A DNA stretch of 64,000 bases from Pelomonas sp. SE-A7 (lineage in GTDB: Bacteria; Pseudomonadota; Gammaproteobacteria; Burkholderiales; Burkholderiaceae_C), in the NCBI RefSeq assembly GCF_030345705.1, contig NZ_JAUASW010000001.1, positions 124,001 through 188,000 on the forward strand. Reading direction: 5' to 3'. Positions 7,644-16,363 of this stretch are shown here, piece by piece (position 1 is the first letter of the stretch; every line of letters starts with the position of its first letter). Under the pieces are notes generated by a model, which worked only from the letters and a program-made list of their open reading frames with translations, made no database searches and was not told the DNA's origin. A program made the position numbers and the translations under genes.

Positions 7644-9299
7644 GCCGGCGGCCTGTCGGCCCTGCCAGGCCGCCAGGTCGGGGAACAGGCCCTGTTCGCC
7701 CAGCGCATCGGCCAGGCCGCCCCGGCGCACCAGGCTGGCCGGCTGCTCCGCCAGGCCGCAGATCACCAGGCGGCGCCCCTGGCTGGCCAGGTCGCGGCGC
7801 AACTGCTCCAGGGCATCCAGGCCCGAGGTGTCCAGGGCGAACAACGGCTGGGCGTCGAGTACCAGCTGGCGGCATTCCGGGGCCAGGCCCTCGGCCAGGC
7901 CTTCGACCTTGCCGACCGCGCCGAAGAACAGGGCGCCGTGCAGCCTGATCACGCGAGCGCCGGTCGGTCCCGCCGGGGCTGCCTCGACGCGGAACAGGCT
8001 GCTCATCCGGTAGACGAAGAACAGGCAGGCCAGCACCAGGCCCACCTCGACCGCGACAGTCAGGTCCACGACCACGGTCAGCACGAAACTGCCGACCAGG
8101 ATGGTGCGGTATTGCGGGCTGAAGCGACGCAGACGTGCGAACTCGTGCCATTCGCCCATGTTCCAGGCCACGACCAGCAGGATGCCGGCCAGCGCCGCCA
8201 GCGGGATGTGGGCGGCCAGTGGCGCAGCAACCAGCACGATGAGCAGCAGGGCCAGAGCATGGACCATGCCGGCTACCGGGCTGGTGGCACCGGCGCGGAG
8301 GTTGGTGACGGTGCGGGCCATGGTGCCGGTGGCCGGGATGCCGCCGAACAGAGGCGCGACGAAGTTGGCCACGCCCTGGGCCATCAGCTCCTGGTTGGGA
8401 TCGTGGCGAGGCGAGCTGCCTTGTGCATCGGCGACGCGGGCGCACAGCAGCGATTCGACGGCGCCGAGCAGGGCGATGGTCAGCGTAGGCATCACGAGGC
8501 CCTGAGCGCCCTGCCAGCTCAGCTCGGGCCAGGCCAGCGGAGGCAGGCTGCGCGGAATCTCGCCGAAGCGCGAGCCTATGGTCTCGACCGGCAGCGACAG
8601 CAGATGGGCGGCCAGGCCGGCGCCCAGCAGGGCGACCAGGGTGCCCGGCAGATGGGCGGCCATGCGCAGCAGCCGGTCACGCCATCTCAGCTCGCCCATA
8701 GGCATCGCATAGCTCTTCGGCCAGAGGCTGACCAGGGCGGCCGAGGCCAGGCCCAACAGCAGGGCGCCGGGGCTGAAGCTCCCGAGGTTCGAGGCCAGCG
8801 TGTGCAACTGGCCGAAGAAGTCGGCCGGCATCTGTGCGATGCGCAGGCCCAGCAGGTCCTTCAGCTGCGCAAAGCCGATCAGCACGGCAATGCCGTTGGT
8901 GAAGCCCAGCACGATGCCGACCGGGATGTAGCGCACCAGCACGCCCAGTCGCAGCGCGCCCAGCCCCATCAGCAGCAGGCCGGCCAGCATGGTCGAGACC
9001 AGCAGGTTGGCCAGGCCGTAGCGTTGCACGATGCCGTAGACGATGACGATGAAGGCACCAGCCGGCCCGCCTATCTGCACGCTGGAACCGCCCAGCAGCG
9101 AGATCAGGAAGCCGGCCACGATGGCCGTGACCAGGCCCTGCTCGGGCTTGACCCCCGAGCCGATCGCAAAAGCCAGGGCGAGCGGCAGGGCGACGATGGC
9201 GACGGTCAGGCCGGCGCCGAGGTCGGCAAGAAAGCGCTGGCGCGTGTAGTGCGGCCAGAGGTCCAGCAGCCGTGGACGAAAGCGATGAAGGCGGACCAT
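7635..9299 (-). CDS. SulP-family anion transporter with C-terminal STAS domain
   Basis: A 554-residue inner-membrane protein. Roughly eleven or more hydrophobic segments occupy about residues 25-425. The SulP signature around VQIGGPAGAFIVIVYGIV is at 74-91. The C-terminal STAS domain (about 440-545) includes RVIRLHGALFFGAVGKVEGL and LVLDAQPLFALDTSGLDALE. SulP proteins transport sulfate, bicarbonate or dicarboxylates. There is no carbonic anhydrase or sulfate-assimilation gene nearby to fix the substrate. Transcribed alone; about 150 bp separate it from metG upstream. Confidence 0.9.
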   Translation of the reverse strand: MVRLHRFRPRLLDLWPHYTRQRFLADLGAGLTVAIVALPLALAFAIGSGVKPEQGLVTAIVAGFLISLLGGSSVQIGGPAGAFIVIVYGIVQRYGLANLLVSTMLAGLLLMGLGALRLGVLVRYIPVGIVLGFTNGIAVLIGFAQLKDLLGLRIAQMPADFFGQLHTLASNLGSFSPGALLLGLASAALVSLWPKSYAMPMGELRWRDRLLRMAAHLPGTLVALLGAGLAAHLLSLPVETIGSRFGEIPRSLPPLAWPELSWQGAQGLVMPTLTIALLGAVESLLCARVADAQGSSPRHDPNQELMAQGVANFVAPLFGGIPATGTMARTVTNLRAGATSPVAGMVHALALLLIVLVAAPLAAHIPLAALAGILLVVAWNMGEWHEFARLRRFSPQYRTILVGSFVLTVVVDLTVAVEVGLVLACLFFVYRMSSLFRVEAAPAGPTGARVIRLHGALFFGAVGKVEGLAEGLAPECRQLVLDAQPLFALDTSGLDALEQLRRDLASQGRRLVICGLAEQPASLVRRGGLADALGEQGLFPDLAAWQGRQAAGGG

Positions 9300-9456
9300 G
9301 GACGTCTCTCCGATGCATTGCGGGAAGGCATGTGGGGGAGAGAGGTCCGCGGCGGACCGCAGTGATGCAGCCGCGCGATGAAGCGGCGGCGACGGCTTTG
9401 CAGCAGGATGCGGGCGGGCGGAGCGAAGGCGGTCATGGCATTCGCTCCGGCAGGGC

Positions 9457-11502
9457 TCAGCGCACCCGCATGCCCGGCTGGGCGCCCGGGAAGGGCTCGA
9501 GCACGAAGATGCCCGGGTTGGCCTTCTCGTCGGCGTGGCTGGCGGCCAGCACCATGCCTTCGCTGACGCCGAACTTCATCTTGCGCGGTGCCAGGTTGGC
9601 CACTAGCACGGTGAGCTTGCCTTCGAGATCCTCAGGCTTGTAGGCGCTCTTGATGCCGCTGAAGACATTGCGGGTGCGACCTTCGCCGGCATCCAGCGTC
9701 AGGCGCAAGAGCTTGTCCGAGCCTTCGACAGGCTCGGCCTTGACGATCTTGGCGATGCGCAGATCGACCTTGGTGAAGTCGTCGATCTTGATCTCGGGCG
9801 CCAGGTCCTCGCCACCGGGCACGACCTTGGGAGCCGCCGGCGGTTCGAACAGCGCTTCGAGCAGCTTGGGGTCGACCCGTTGCATCAGGTGCTCGTAGGC
9901 GCCGATCTGATGGGCACCCAGGGCACGTGATGCATCGGCAAACTGCAGCGGCTCGACCTTCAGGAAGGCCTCGACCTTCGCCGCCACCGCCGGCAACACC
10001 GGCTTCAGGTAGATGGTCAGCAGGCGGAACGCTTCGATGCAGACGCTGCAGACATCGTGCAGCACCTGGTCCTGGCCTTGCTGCTTGGCCAGCTCCCAGG
10101 GCTTGTTCTGGTCCACGTATTCATTGACGCGGTCGGCCAGCAGCATGGTCTCGCGCAGCGCCTTGCCGAACTCGCGGGTCTCGTACAGCTCGGCGATCAT
10201 CGGCGCGGCCGCACGCAGGCCGTCCAGCAGGGTGCGGCCTTCGACACCCAGGTCGGCGCTCAGGTGTCCGCCGAAGCGCTTGGCCAGGAAGCCGGCGGCA
10301 CGCGACGCGATGTTGACGTACTTGCCGACCAGGTCGGAGTTGACGCGCGCGACGAAGTCCTCGGGATTGAAGTCCAGGTCCTCGACCCGCGCGTTGAGCT
10401 TGGCCGCGATGTAGTAGCGCAGGTGCTCGGCATTGAGGCCCAGGCCCAGGTACTTCATCGGGTCCAGGCCGGTGCCGCGGCTCTTGCTCATCTTCTCGCC
10501 GCCGTTCACGGTCAGGAAGCCGTGCACGTAGACATGGTTGGGCGTCTTGCGGCCGCTGAAATGCAGCATGGCCGGCCAGAACAACGTGTGGAAGTAGGTG
10601 ATGTCCTTGCCGATGAAGTGGATCTGTTCCACCGACGGGTCGGCCATGAAGGCGTCGTAGTCGGCGCCGATCTTGCCGAAGTAGTTTTTCAGCGAGGCCA
10701 GGTAGCCGATGGGCGCGTCCAGCCAGACGTAGAAGTACTTGCCAGGTGCATCGGGGATCTCGATGCCGAAGTAGGGCGCGTCGCGGCTGATGTCCCAGTC
10801 GCCCAGGCCGCCCTGGCCGTTTTCATCCTTGGTGAACCATTCCTTGATCTTGTTGAGCACCTCGCTCTGCAGGCGGTTGGGCGTCTGCGTCCAGCCTTCG
10901 AGGAAGTTCACGCAGCGAGGGTCGCTGAGCTTGAAGAAGTAGTGCTCCGAGCTCTTCATCACCGGCGTGGCGCCGGTCAGCACCGAGAACGGGTGCTTGA
11001 GCTCGATGGGCGTGTAGACCGCGCCGCAGACCTCGCAGGAGTCGCCGTACTGGTCCTTGGCGCCGCACTTGGGGCATTCGCCCTTGATGAAGCGGTCCGG
11101 CAGGAACATGGCTTTCTGCGGATCGAAGAACTGCTCGATGGTCTTCACCTCGATCAGGCCGGCATCGCGCAGCGAGCGATAGACCGACTGCGACAGCTCA
11201 TGGTTTTCCGGGCCGTCGGTCGAATGCCAGTTGTCGAAGCTGATGTGGAAGCCATCGAGGTAGGTCTTGCGGCCGGCCGCAATGTTGGCGACGAATTGCT
11301 GCGGCGTGATGCCGGCCTTCTCGGCCGCGATCATGATGGGCGCGCCGTGGGCGTCGTCGGCGCAGACGAAATGCACTTCCTGGCCCTGCATGCGCTGGAA
11401 CCTCACCCAGATGTCCGCCTGCGTGTACTCCATGATGTGGCCAACGTGGAAGTTGGCGTTGGCGTAGGGCAGGGCGGTGGTGACGAAGAGCTTGCGGGTC
11501 AT
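9457..11502 (-). CDS. metG: Methionyl-tRNA synthetase
   Basis: A 681-residue class I synthetase that charges tRNA-Met. The HIGH motif appears as HVGH (ALPYANANFHVGH near the N-terminus). Zinc-binding cysteines are in ECPKCGAKDQYGDSCEVCG, and the KMSKS loop is KMSKSRG. The C-terminal 110 residues are the EMAP/Trbp111-like tRNA-binding domain typical of long dimeric MetRS. The ATG at 11502 (MTRKLFVTTALPYAN) is preferred; a GTG at 11535 would add 11 residues. Neither has a good Shine-Dalgarno. Confidence 0.95.
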   Translation of the reverse strand: MTRKLFVTTALPYANANFHVGHIMEYTQADIWVRFQRMQGQEVHFVCADDAHGAPIMIAAEKAGITPQQFVANIAAGRKTYLDGFHISFDNWHSTDGPENHELSQSVYRSLRDAGLIEVKTIEQFFDPQKAMFLPDRFIKGECPKCGAKDQYGDSCEVCGAVYTPIELKHPFSVLTGATPVMKSSEHYFFKLSDPRCVNFLEGWTQTPNRLQSEVLNKIKEWFTKDENGQGGLGDWDISRDAPYFGIEIPDAPGKYFYVWLDAPIGYLASLKNYFGKIGADYDAFMADPSVEQIHFIGKDITYFHTLFWPAMLHFSGRKTPNHVYVHGFLTVNGGEKMSKSRGTGLDPMKYLGLGLNAEHLRYYIAAKLNARVEDLDFNPEDFVARVNSDLVGKYVNIASRAAGFLAKRFGGHLSADLGVEGRTLLDGLRAAAPMIAELYETREFGKALRETMLLADRVNEYVDQNKPWELAKQQGQDQVLHDVCSVCIEAFRLLTIYLKPVLPAVAAKVEAFLKVEPLQFADASRALGAHQIGAYEHLMQRVDPKLLEALFEPPAAPKVVPGGEDLAPEIKIDDFTKVDLRIAKIVKAEPVEGSDKLLRLTLDAGEGRTRNVFSGIKSAYKPEDLEGKLTVLVANLAPRKMKFGVSEGMVLAASHADEKANPGIFVLEPFPGAQPGMRVR

Positions 11503-11600
11503 GGCGGGGCCGGCGGTACGGACTTGGGCGCTCACCGGGCGGCGAGCCAGGCAGCGGGCAAATGCGCGATTTTAGGGGCCCGCTCCCGCGGTCCGAAGAC

Positions 11601-11786
11601 TCAGCTCTCTGAAGGCTGCTCGCCTTGTGGCACCGCGGGCGCATCGCTGCCCGCGTCCGCTTCGCCATCGGTCTGTTCGGCGCCGCCCTCGGTACGGTTC
11701 AGCTTGCGCTGACGCTTCTCTTCGTTCTTGCGCTTCTTGGCCAGCTCGCGCTGGCGTTTTTCATAGGAATAGTTCGGTGTGGCCAA
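11601..11786 (-). CDS. Small basic/acidic conserved protein with TTG start
   Basis: A 61-residue protein starting with TTG (ATPNYSYEKRQRELAKKRK). It has a Lys/Arg-rich, probably helical N-terminal half and an acidic Glu/Asp/Ala tail. Similar short proteins with ATPNYSYEKRQREL are common and unnamed in Burkholderiales. The TTG start is supported by an AGGAG six bases upstream (11793-11797); the longer ATG form from 11846 has no family-like sequence. Possibly nucleic-acid binding from its charge, but no function is known. Confidence 0.7.
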   Translation of the reverse strand: MATPNYSYEKRQRELAKKRKNEEKRQRKLNRTEGGAEQTDGEADAGSDAPAVPQGEQPSES

Positions 11787-11792
11787 GCCTCG

Positions 11793-11797
11793 CTCCT
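11793..11797 (-). promoter_or_regulatory. Shine-Dalgarno that fixes the TTG start
   Basis: AGGAG on the minus strand, six bases before the TTG at 11786. It decides the start of the small charged protein in favour of TTG over the upstream in-frame ATG. Confidence 0.65.
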
Positions 11798-12431
11798 GAC
11801 AGTCGGCGGCGACATGCCGGCAACCTCGCCAATATAGCCGCGGCACGGCCGCTTGAACGGCCCGGGATCCAGCTGGCGGCCACTGTCACGAAAACAAAAC
11901 AATTGGGGATAAATCTGCCCGGGCTATCCGATTTCTTTGTCTTTGCCGGGCCCAGGTCCGCCAGACGAACTATGTCGGACACGACGCCAAGTGCTTAGCG
12001 CGGAAAGCTGCGACCCGGTCTCACCATTCGCGGCTAAGTTGCTGATTCTTAATGTCCCATGCACCTATCCACTTTTCGTGTGGATAACTTTGTGGAGAAG
12101 CCAGCCCAGCCCTCGCTAAACCCTTGAAGCGACGCGGGCCGGCTTTCGCTGCCTAATTTTTAGGCGACCCGAATCGCTTCATAGGAATCAACGACTTAGC
12201 AGCGACTCGCCGGGGCGGCCTGGGGATTTCGGGAAAACGAGCAGTTGCAACGCAGCAAGAAGCTGACGGCCGGCCGCTTGCGTCGCAATGGGGATAAGTC
12301 AAGCCCTCAAGAGCAATTTTTTAGGGACCTGGAGCGGCGCCGAACTGCGCGCAACGCGGCTTGGGGCCAATGCCTAGAAGGGCCTGCAGGTGCGGCCCCT
12401 AAAATGCCCGCTTTGCATCCAACAGCGTTTC
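11798..12431. other. Long intergenic region upstream of minC
   Basis: About 630 bp without a convincing gene, visibly richer in A/T than its flanks. It contains the DnaA-box-like inverted repeat at 12066-12087, a 6-bp hairpin GCCTAA-TTT-TTAGGC at 12151-12165, and two short GGGGATAA motifs near 11909 and 12291. It must hold the promoters for minCDE and for the small TTG gene, but no unambiguous -35/-10 pair stands out. A 77-codon ORF here (12245-12478) has no domain-like sequence and overlaps minC, so it was not called. Confidence 0.6.
12066..12087. promoter_or_regulatory. DnaA-box-like inverted repeat
   Basis: TATCCAC-TTTTCGT-GTGGATA forms a 7-bp inverted repeat. Its right half extends to TGTGGATAA (12079-12087), an exact complement of the consensus DnaA box TTATCCACA. 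The left half, CTATCCACT, differs at two positions. It could bind DnaA or serve another regulator of the min operon. Confidence 0.45.
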
Positions 12432-13295
12432 ATGGCCGAACAGATGGCGGGTATGGTGAGGGGCCGGAAGGCCAGTGAGGCAGGGGGATCCCAGGCCGTG
12501 AGCGGCGGCCGCGCCGCCGAACTTTTCGAGCTCAAGAGTGCCTCGGTCAGCCTGCTGGCCCTGGTGCTGCGTAGCACCGATCTGGAAGCCCTTTCGGCCG
12601 ACATCCACCAGCGCCTGGACGGCCAGAGCTTCGAGGACGACGGCCTGCTGATCGATCTTTCCCAGCTGCCGGCCATGCCGGCCGAGGCCGAGTCCGGCCA
12701 GCTGAGCCTGACCGAAGCGGCCAATCGCCTGGATCTCGCCGGTCTCTTGAAGCTGCTGCGCGAATACAAGCTGCGGCCGGTGGCCGTGGCCGGCGCCAAC
12801 GAGGTCCAACGCGAGCAGGCACTTGCCCTGGGGCTGGTCGAGGCGCCGCTGGGCGCGCGTGCCGAGCCGCGCGCGGCCGAGCCCCGCACCCAGACCGTGG
12901 TCAAGGAAGTCGTCAAGGAAGTGGTGCGCGAGGTCGTGCGCGAGGTGCCGGCCGAGAGTCCCCGCACCGTCGTCGTCGACAAGCCGCTGCGCTCCGGCCA
13001 GCAGGTCTATGCCAAGGGCGCCGACCTGGTGGTGATGGCCCTGGTCAACCATGGGGCCGAGGTGATCGCCGACGGCCACATCCACGTTTACGCACCGCTG
13101 CGCGGCAAGGCCATCGCCGGCGCGCGCGGCAACACCGAGGCGCGCATCTTTGCCGCCAGCCTGGAAGCGGAGCTGATCGCCATTGCCGGCATCTACCGCA
13201 CGACCGAGAACCCCTTGCCGGCCGACGTGTTCGGCAAGCCGGCACAAGTCAGGCTCGATGGCGAGAAGCTCGTCATGGAAGCCCTGAAGCTCTGA
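12432..13295 (+). CDS. minC: Septum site-determining protein MinC
   Basis: A 287-residue FtsZ assembly inhibitor. The N-terminal domain begins at LFELKSASVSLLALVLR. An Arg/Val/Glu-rich linker (TVVKEVVKEVVREVVREV) precedes the C-terminal beta-helix domain (HIHVYAPLRGKAIAGARG, ETEARIFAASLEAELIAIAG-like). MinC caps or breaks FtsZ filaments away from midcell and is recruited by MinD. The ATG at 12432 is the most likely start, though a GTG at 12498 just before the first conserved strand is possible. First gene of minCDE. Confidence 0.92.
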   Translation: MAEQMAGMVRGRKASEAGGSQAVSGGRAAELFELKSASVSLLALVLRSTDLEALSADIHQRLDGQSFEDDGLLIDLSQLPAMPAEAESGQLSLTEAANRLDLAGLLKLLREYKLRPVAVAGANEVQREQALALGLVEAPLGARAEPRAAEPRTQTVVKEVVKEVVREVVREVPAESPRTVVVDKPLRSGQQVYAKGADLVVMALVNHGAEVIADGHIHVYAPLRGKAIAGARGNTEARIFAASLEAELIAIAGIYRTTENPLPADVFGKPAQVRLDGEKLVMEALKL

Positions 13296-13302
13296 TTTTT
13301 TT

Positions 13303-13308
13303 AGAAGG
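13303..13308 (+). promoter_or_regulatory. Ribosome-binding site of minD
   Basis: AGAAGG immediately abuts an ATG at 13309 but stands nine bases before the ATG at 13318. The spacing selects 13318 as the minD start. Confidence 0.6.
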
Positions 13309-13317
13309 ATGGATTCG

Positions 13318-14130
13318 ATGACCAAGATCGTCGTGGTGACCTCGGGCAAGGGCGGGGTCGGCAAGACCACCACCAGCGCCAGCTTTGCGACGGGCCTCGC
13401 TTTGCGCGGCTACAAGACCGCGGTGATCGACTTCGACGTCGGCCTGCGCAACCTGGACCTGATCATGGGCGTGGAGCGCCGCGTGGTCTACGACCTGATC
13501 AACGTGATCAACGACGAGATCAAGCTGAGCCAGGCGCTGATCAAGGACAAGCAGCTGGAGAAGCTCTACATCCTCGCGGCCTCGCAGACCCGCGACAAGG
13601 ACGCGCTCAAGCAGGAAGGCGTCGAGCGCGTGCTGAACGAGCTCAAGGAGATGGAGTTCGACTACATCGTCTGCGACTCGCCGGCCGGCATCGAGACCGG
13701 CGCGCTGATGGCGATGCACTTCGCCGACGAGGCTCTGGTCGTGACCAATCCCGAGGTCTCCTCGGTGCGCGATTCGGACCGCATCCTGGGCATGCTCAAC
13801 AGCAAGACCAAGCGTGCGATCGAAGGCAAGGAGCCGATCAAGGAGCACCTCCTGATCACCCGCTACAACCCGAACCGGGTCGAGGGTGGCCAGATGCTTT
13901 CTCTGGAAGACATCCACGAGATCCTGCGCACGCCGCTGATCGGCGTGATCCCCGAGAGCGAGATCGTGCTGCAGGCCTCCAACCAGGGCACGCCGGCCAT
14001 CCACATGAAGGGCAGCGAAGTGGCCGAGGCCTATGCCGACGTGGTGTCGCGCTTCCTGGGCGAGGACAAGCCGATGCGCTTCATCGAAGCCGTCAAGCCC
14101 GGTTTCTTCAAGCGCCTGTTCGGCCGCTGA
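13318..14130 (+). CDS. minD: Septum site-determining ATPase MinD
   Basis: A 270-residue deviant-Walker ATPase, the usual MinD length. KGGVGKTTTSAS begins near residue 11, DFDVGLRNLDLIMG near 38-51, and a C-terminal amphipathic membrane-targeting helix ends KPGFFKRLFGR. ATP-bound MinD dimerises on the membrane, recruits MinC and is released by MinE, giving pole-to-pole oscillation. It lies 22 bp after minC and 14 bp before minE. Confidence 0.97.
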   Translation: MTKIVVVTSGKGGVGKTTTSASFATGLALRGYKTAVIDFDVGLRNLDLIMGVERRVVYDLINVINDEIKLSQALIKDKQLEKLYILAASQTRDKDALKQEGVERVLNELKEMEFDYIVCDSPAGIETGALMAMHFADEALVVTNPEVSSVRDSDRILGMLNSKTKRAIEGKEPIKEHLLITRYNPNRVEGGQMLSLEDIHEILRTPLIGVIPESEIVLQASNQGTPAIHMKGSEVAEAYADVVSRFLGEDKPMRFIEAVKPGFFKRLFGR

Positions 14131-14144
14131 TAGGAGAGAAGCAG

Positions 14145-14405
14145 ATGGGATTCCTGTCCTTCTTCCTCGGTGAGAAAAAGAACACCGCCAGCGTCGCCAA
14201 GGAGCGGCTGCAGCTGATCCTCGCGCATGAGCGCAACGGTCGTAGCTCCAGCCCCGACTACCTGCCGCAGCTGCAGCGCGAGCTGGTGGCCGTGATCTCC
14301 AAGTACGTGTCCATCAATCCGGCCGACATCAAGGTCCACATGGAGCGCCAGGACGACCTCGACGTGCTGGAGGTCAAGATCGAGCTGCCGGAAGGCGCGC
14401 GCTGA
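14145..14405 (+). CDS. minE: Cell division topological specificity factor MinE
   Basis: An 86-residue protein with an N-terminal membrane/MinD-binding segment (MGFLSFFLGEKKNTASVAKE). RLQLILAHERNGR is the anti-MinCD helix, and the rest is a C-terminal dimerisation domain (VHMERQDDLDVLEVKIELP). It stimulates the MinD ATPase. A GGAGAGAAG Shine-Dalgarno precedes the ATG. Last gene of the operon, followed by a strong terminator. Confidence 0.97.
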   Translation: MGFLSFFLGEKKNTASVAKERLQLILAHERNGRSSSPDYLPQLQRELVAVISKYVSINPADIKVHMERQDDLDVLEVKIELPEGAR

Positions 14406-14430
14406 GCGTCGCTTTCGAAGTGCCCAGAAC

Positions 14431-14463
14431 AGAAGCCACCGCCCGCGGTGGCTTCTTGCTTTT
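14431..14463 (+). terminator. Rho-independent terminator of minCDE
   Basis: AGAAGCCACCGC pairs with GCGGTGGCTTCT (14431-14442 with 14445-14456; the effective stem is about 11 bp), followed by TGCTTTT. It sits 26 bp after the minE stop. Confidence 0.85.
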
Positions 14464-14541
14464 CGGCACTGCCTCAATCTGCAGCAGGGCAAGGAAAGTC
14501 CTGGCGGGCCAAGCACTTGCGGCGCTCGCCCGCAGGCTGTT

Positions 14542-14571
14542 CACGGACTTGTCCACAGTCCGTGTGGATGA
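14542..14571. promoter_or_regulatory. Inverted repeat with near-DnaA boxes
   Basis: CACGGACT-TGTCCAC-AGTCCGTG is a perfect 8-bp inverted repeat (14542-14564). It contains TTGTCCACA (one mismatch to the DnaA box), and TGTGGATGA (one mismatch, opposite orientation) follows directly. This is the second such cluster flanking minCDE. It may be an operator for the downstream hydrolase gene instead. Confidence 0.4.
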
Positions 14572-14686
14572 AGAGGCTTCGCGGCCTGTCCCCTGATTCA
14601 TGCAGCCTGTCGCAGGGCGGCTTGTTGCTCGGCCAGGCCGCTGCGATGCTGCGCCGCTTCAAGAGCAAGCCCCCGGAGACCCGCGC

Positions 14687-16357
14687 ATGCGCAAGCCCCA
14701 GATTTCCACCGCCCTGCTGCTGGCCCTGCTGGCCGCAGCAGCCCAGGCCGGCCAGCCGGCCACGCCCGCCGCCATGGCGGCCTATGCCGACAAGCTGCTG
14801 GACGAACAGAAGATCAACCGCGAGGGCCCCGGCATCACCGTGCTGGTGGCGCGTGGCGACCAACTGCTCTACAAGAGCGCCCGCGGCATGGCCAGCATCG
14901 AGCTGGGCGTGCCCATGCAGCCCGACCAGCTGATGCGCATTGGCTCGGTCACCAAGCAGTTCGCCGCCGCCACGCTGCTGAAGCAGATCGACGAGGGCAA
15001 GGCCAGGCTGGACGATCCGCTGTCCAAGTTCCTGCCCGACTATCCGAATGGCGGTCAGATCACGCTCCTGCAGCTGCTCAACCACACCTCGGGCGTCAAG
15101 AGCTACACCGGCATTCCGGGCTACATGAGCAACCCGATCCGCCGCGCGCTGAGTACCGGCGAGCTGATCAAGGAATTCAAGGACCTGCCGGCCGACTTCG
15201 CGCCCGGCCAGGCCTGGGCCTACAACAATTCGGGCTATGTGCTGCTGGGTGCCGTGGTCGAGGCCATCTCGGGCAAGACCTGGCACCAGCAGCTGACCGA
15301 CAGCCTGCTGGCGCCCCAGCAGCTGGGCAGTGTGTTCTTCCAGGCCGAGGACCGGCTGTTCAAGGGCATGGCCCAGGGCTACACGTTGAACGACAAGCGC
15401 GAGCTGGCCCCGGCCGGCCTGCTCAGCATGACCCAGCCCCATGCGGCCGGCGCGCTGATCGGCAACACCGAGGCGCTGTGGCGCTGGAACCTGGCCCTGC
15501 ACGGCGGCAAGCTGATCTCGGCAGCGAACTACCAGCGCATGGTCACGCCCGAAGGCCCGGCCAAACCGCGCAACTACGGCTTCGGCATCGGCACCGGGAC
15601 CGTGCGCGGACAGGCCCTGCTCAGCCATGGCGGCGGCATCCACGGCTTCGTCTCCACGCTGAACTACCTGCCACAGACGCAGACCACCGTGGTCATCCTG
15701 CGCAACAGCGACGGCCCCGGTTTCAGCATGGACCTGGTGGCGCGCAAGCTTGCCGCCTTTGCCATCGGCGAGCCTATTGCCGAGCCGGTAGCGGTGGCCG
15801 TTGCGGCCGAGCAGCTCAAGGCGCTGGAGGGGGTGTACGGACCCGACGAACGGCAGACCCGTTCGGTGCGCGTCGTCGATGGCGTGCTGACTTCGCAGCG
15901 CAGCGGCGGCAGCCCGGTCAAGCTGATCGCGCTGGGCGGCGACCGCTTCGCCGTGCCCCAGGCCCTGACCCTGTTCCAGTTCGACCGCGATGCCGGCGGC
16001 AAGGCGGTGGCCTTGCGCGTCATGGCCGACGGCGAGGGCGAGGGCGATCGCTCGCCGCGCCGCGGCGATCTGCCGGCCGAGTCTGCCGCCATCAGCTTGA
16101 CGCCGGCGCAGCTGCAGGCCCTGCTCGGCGAGTACAGCTCGCCTCAGTTCTCGATCAAGCTCTTCGTCGATGACAAGGGCCTGCTGCTCAGCCAGGCGCC
16201 GGGCCAGCCGGCCATAGAAATGAAGGCGGTCTCGCCGCGCCTGCTGCGCACCGTGGGTGTCGACGCCACGCTGGAATTCAGCGACGAAGAGGGCCGCGCG
16301 GCCTCGCTGACGCTGAAGCAGGGGCCGGCCCAGCTGAAACTGCTGCGCAAGAACTGA
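14687..16357 (+). CDS. Secreted serine hydrolase, beta-lactamase class C / PBP4*-like, with two C-terminal repeats
   Basis: A 556-residue protein with a Sec signal (cleavage likely after AQA, about residue 21). The serine beta-lactamase-like domain has the SxxK motif S87-V-T-K90, the YxN motif Y179-N-N181 and a later HGGG. After it come two similar C-terminal segments, AEQLKALEGVYG and PAQLQALLGEYSS, each starting a small beta-barrel resembling DUF3471. Relatives are D-aminopeptidases, esterases or PBPs rather than true beta-lactamases; the substrate is unknown. GGAGA lies nine bases before the ATG. It is a single-gene unit. Confidence 0.85.
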   Translation: MRKPQISTALLLALLAAAAQAGQPATPAAMAAYADKLLDEQKINREGPGITVLVARGDQLLYKSARGMASIELGVPMQPDQLMRIGSVTKQFAAATLLKQIDEGKARLDDPLSKFLPDYPNGGQITLLQLLNHTSGVKSYTGIPGYMSNPIRRALSTGELIKEFKDLPADFAPGQAWAYNNSGYVLLGAVVEAISGKTWHQQLTDSLLAPQQLGSVFFQAEDRLFKGMAQGYTLNDKRELAPAGLLSMTQPHAAGALIGNTEALWRWNLALHGGKLISAANYQRMVTPEGPAKPRNYGFGIGTGTVRGQALLSHGGGIHGFVSTLNYLPQTQTTVVILRNSDGPGFSMDLVARKLAAFAIGEPIAEPVAVAVAAEQLKALEGVYGPDERQTRSVRVVDGVLTSQRSGGSPVKLIALGGDRFAVPQALTLFQFDRDAGGKAVALRVMADGEGEGDRSPRRGDLPAESAAISLTPAQLQALLGEYSSPQFSIKLFVDDKGLLLSQAPGQPAIEMKAVSPRLLRTVGVDATLEFSDEEGRAASLTLKQGPAQLKLLRKN

Positions 16358-16363
16358 GGGTGC

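Noticed and set aside
7320..9365. 681-codon open frame opposite the SulP gene
   Set aside because: Low-complexity Gln/His/Gly/Ala-rich translation typical of an antisense shadow; the minus strand encodes an obvious transporter.
12066..12087. Replication origin
   Set aside because: Only one exact DnaA box and one diverged copy are seen, with no dnaA, dnaN or A/T-rich unwinding element nearby.
12245..12478. 77-codon ORF upstream of minC
   Set aside because: No ribosome-binding site or recognisable sequence, and it overlaps the minC start.
14687..16357. Antibiotic-resistance beta-lactamase
   Set aside because: The motifs fit the wider serine hydrolase/PBP4* family, and the length and C-terminal repeats differ from class C beta-lactamases.
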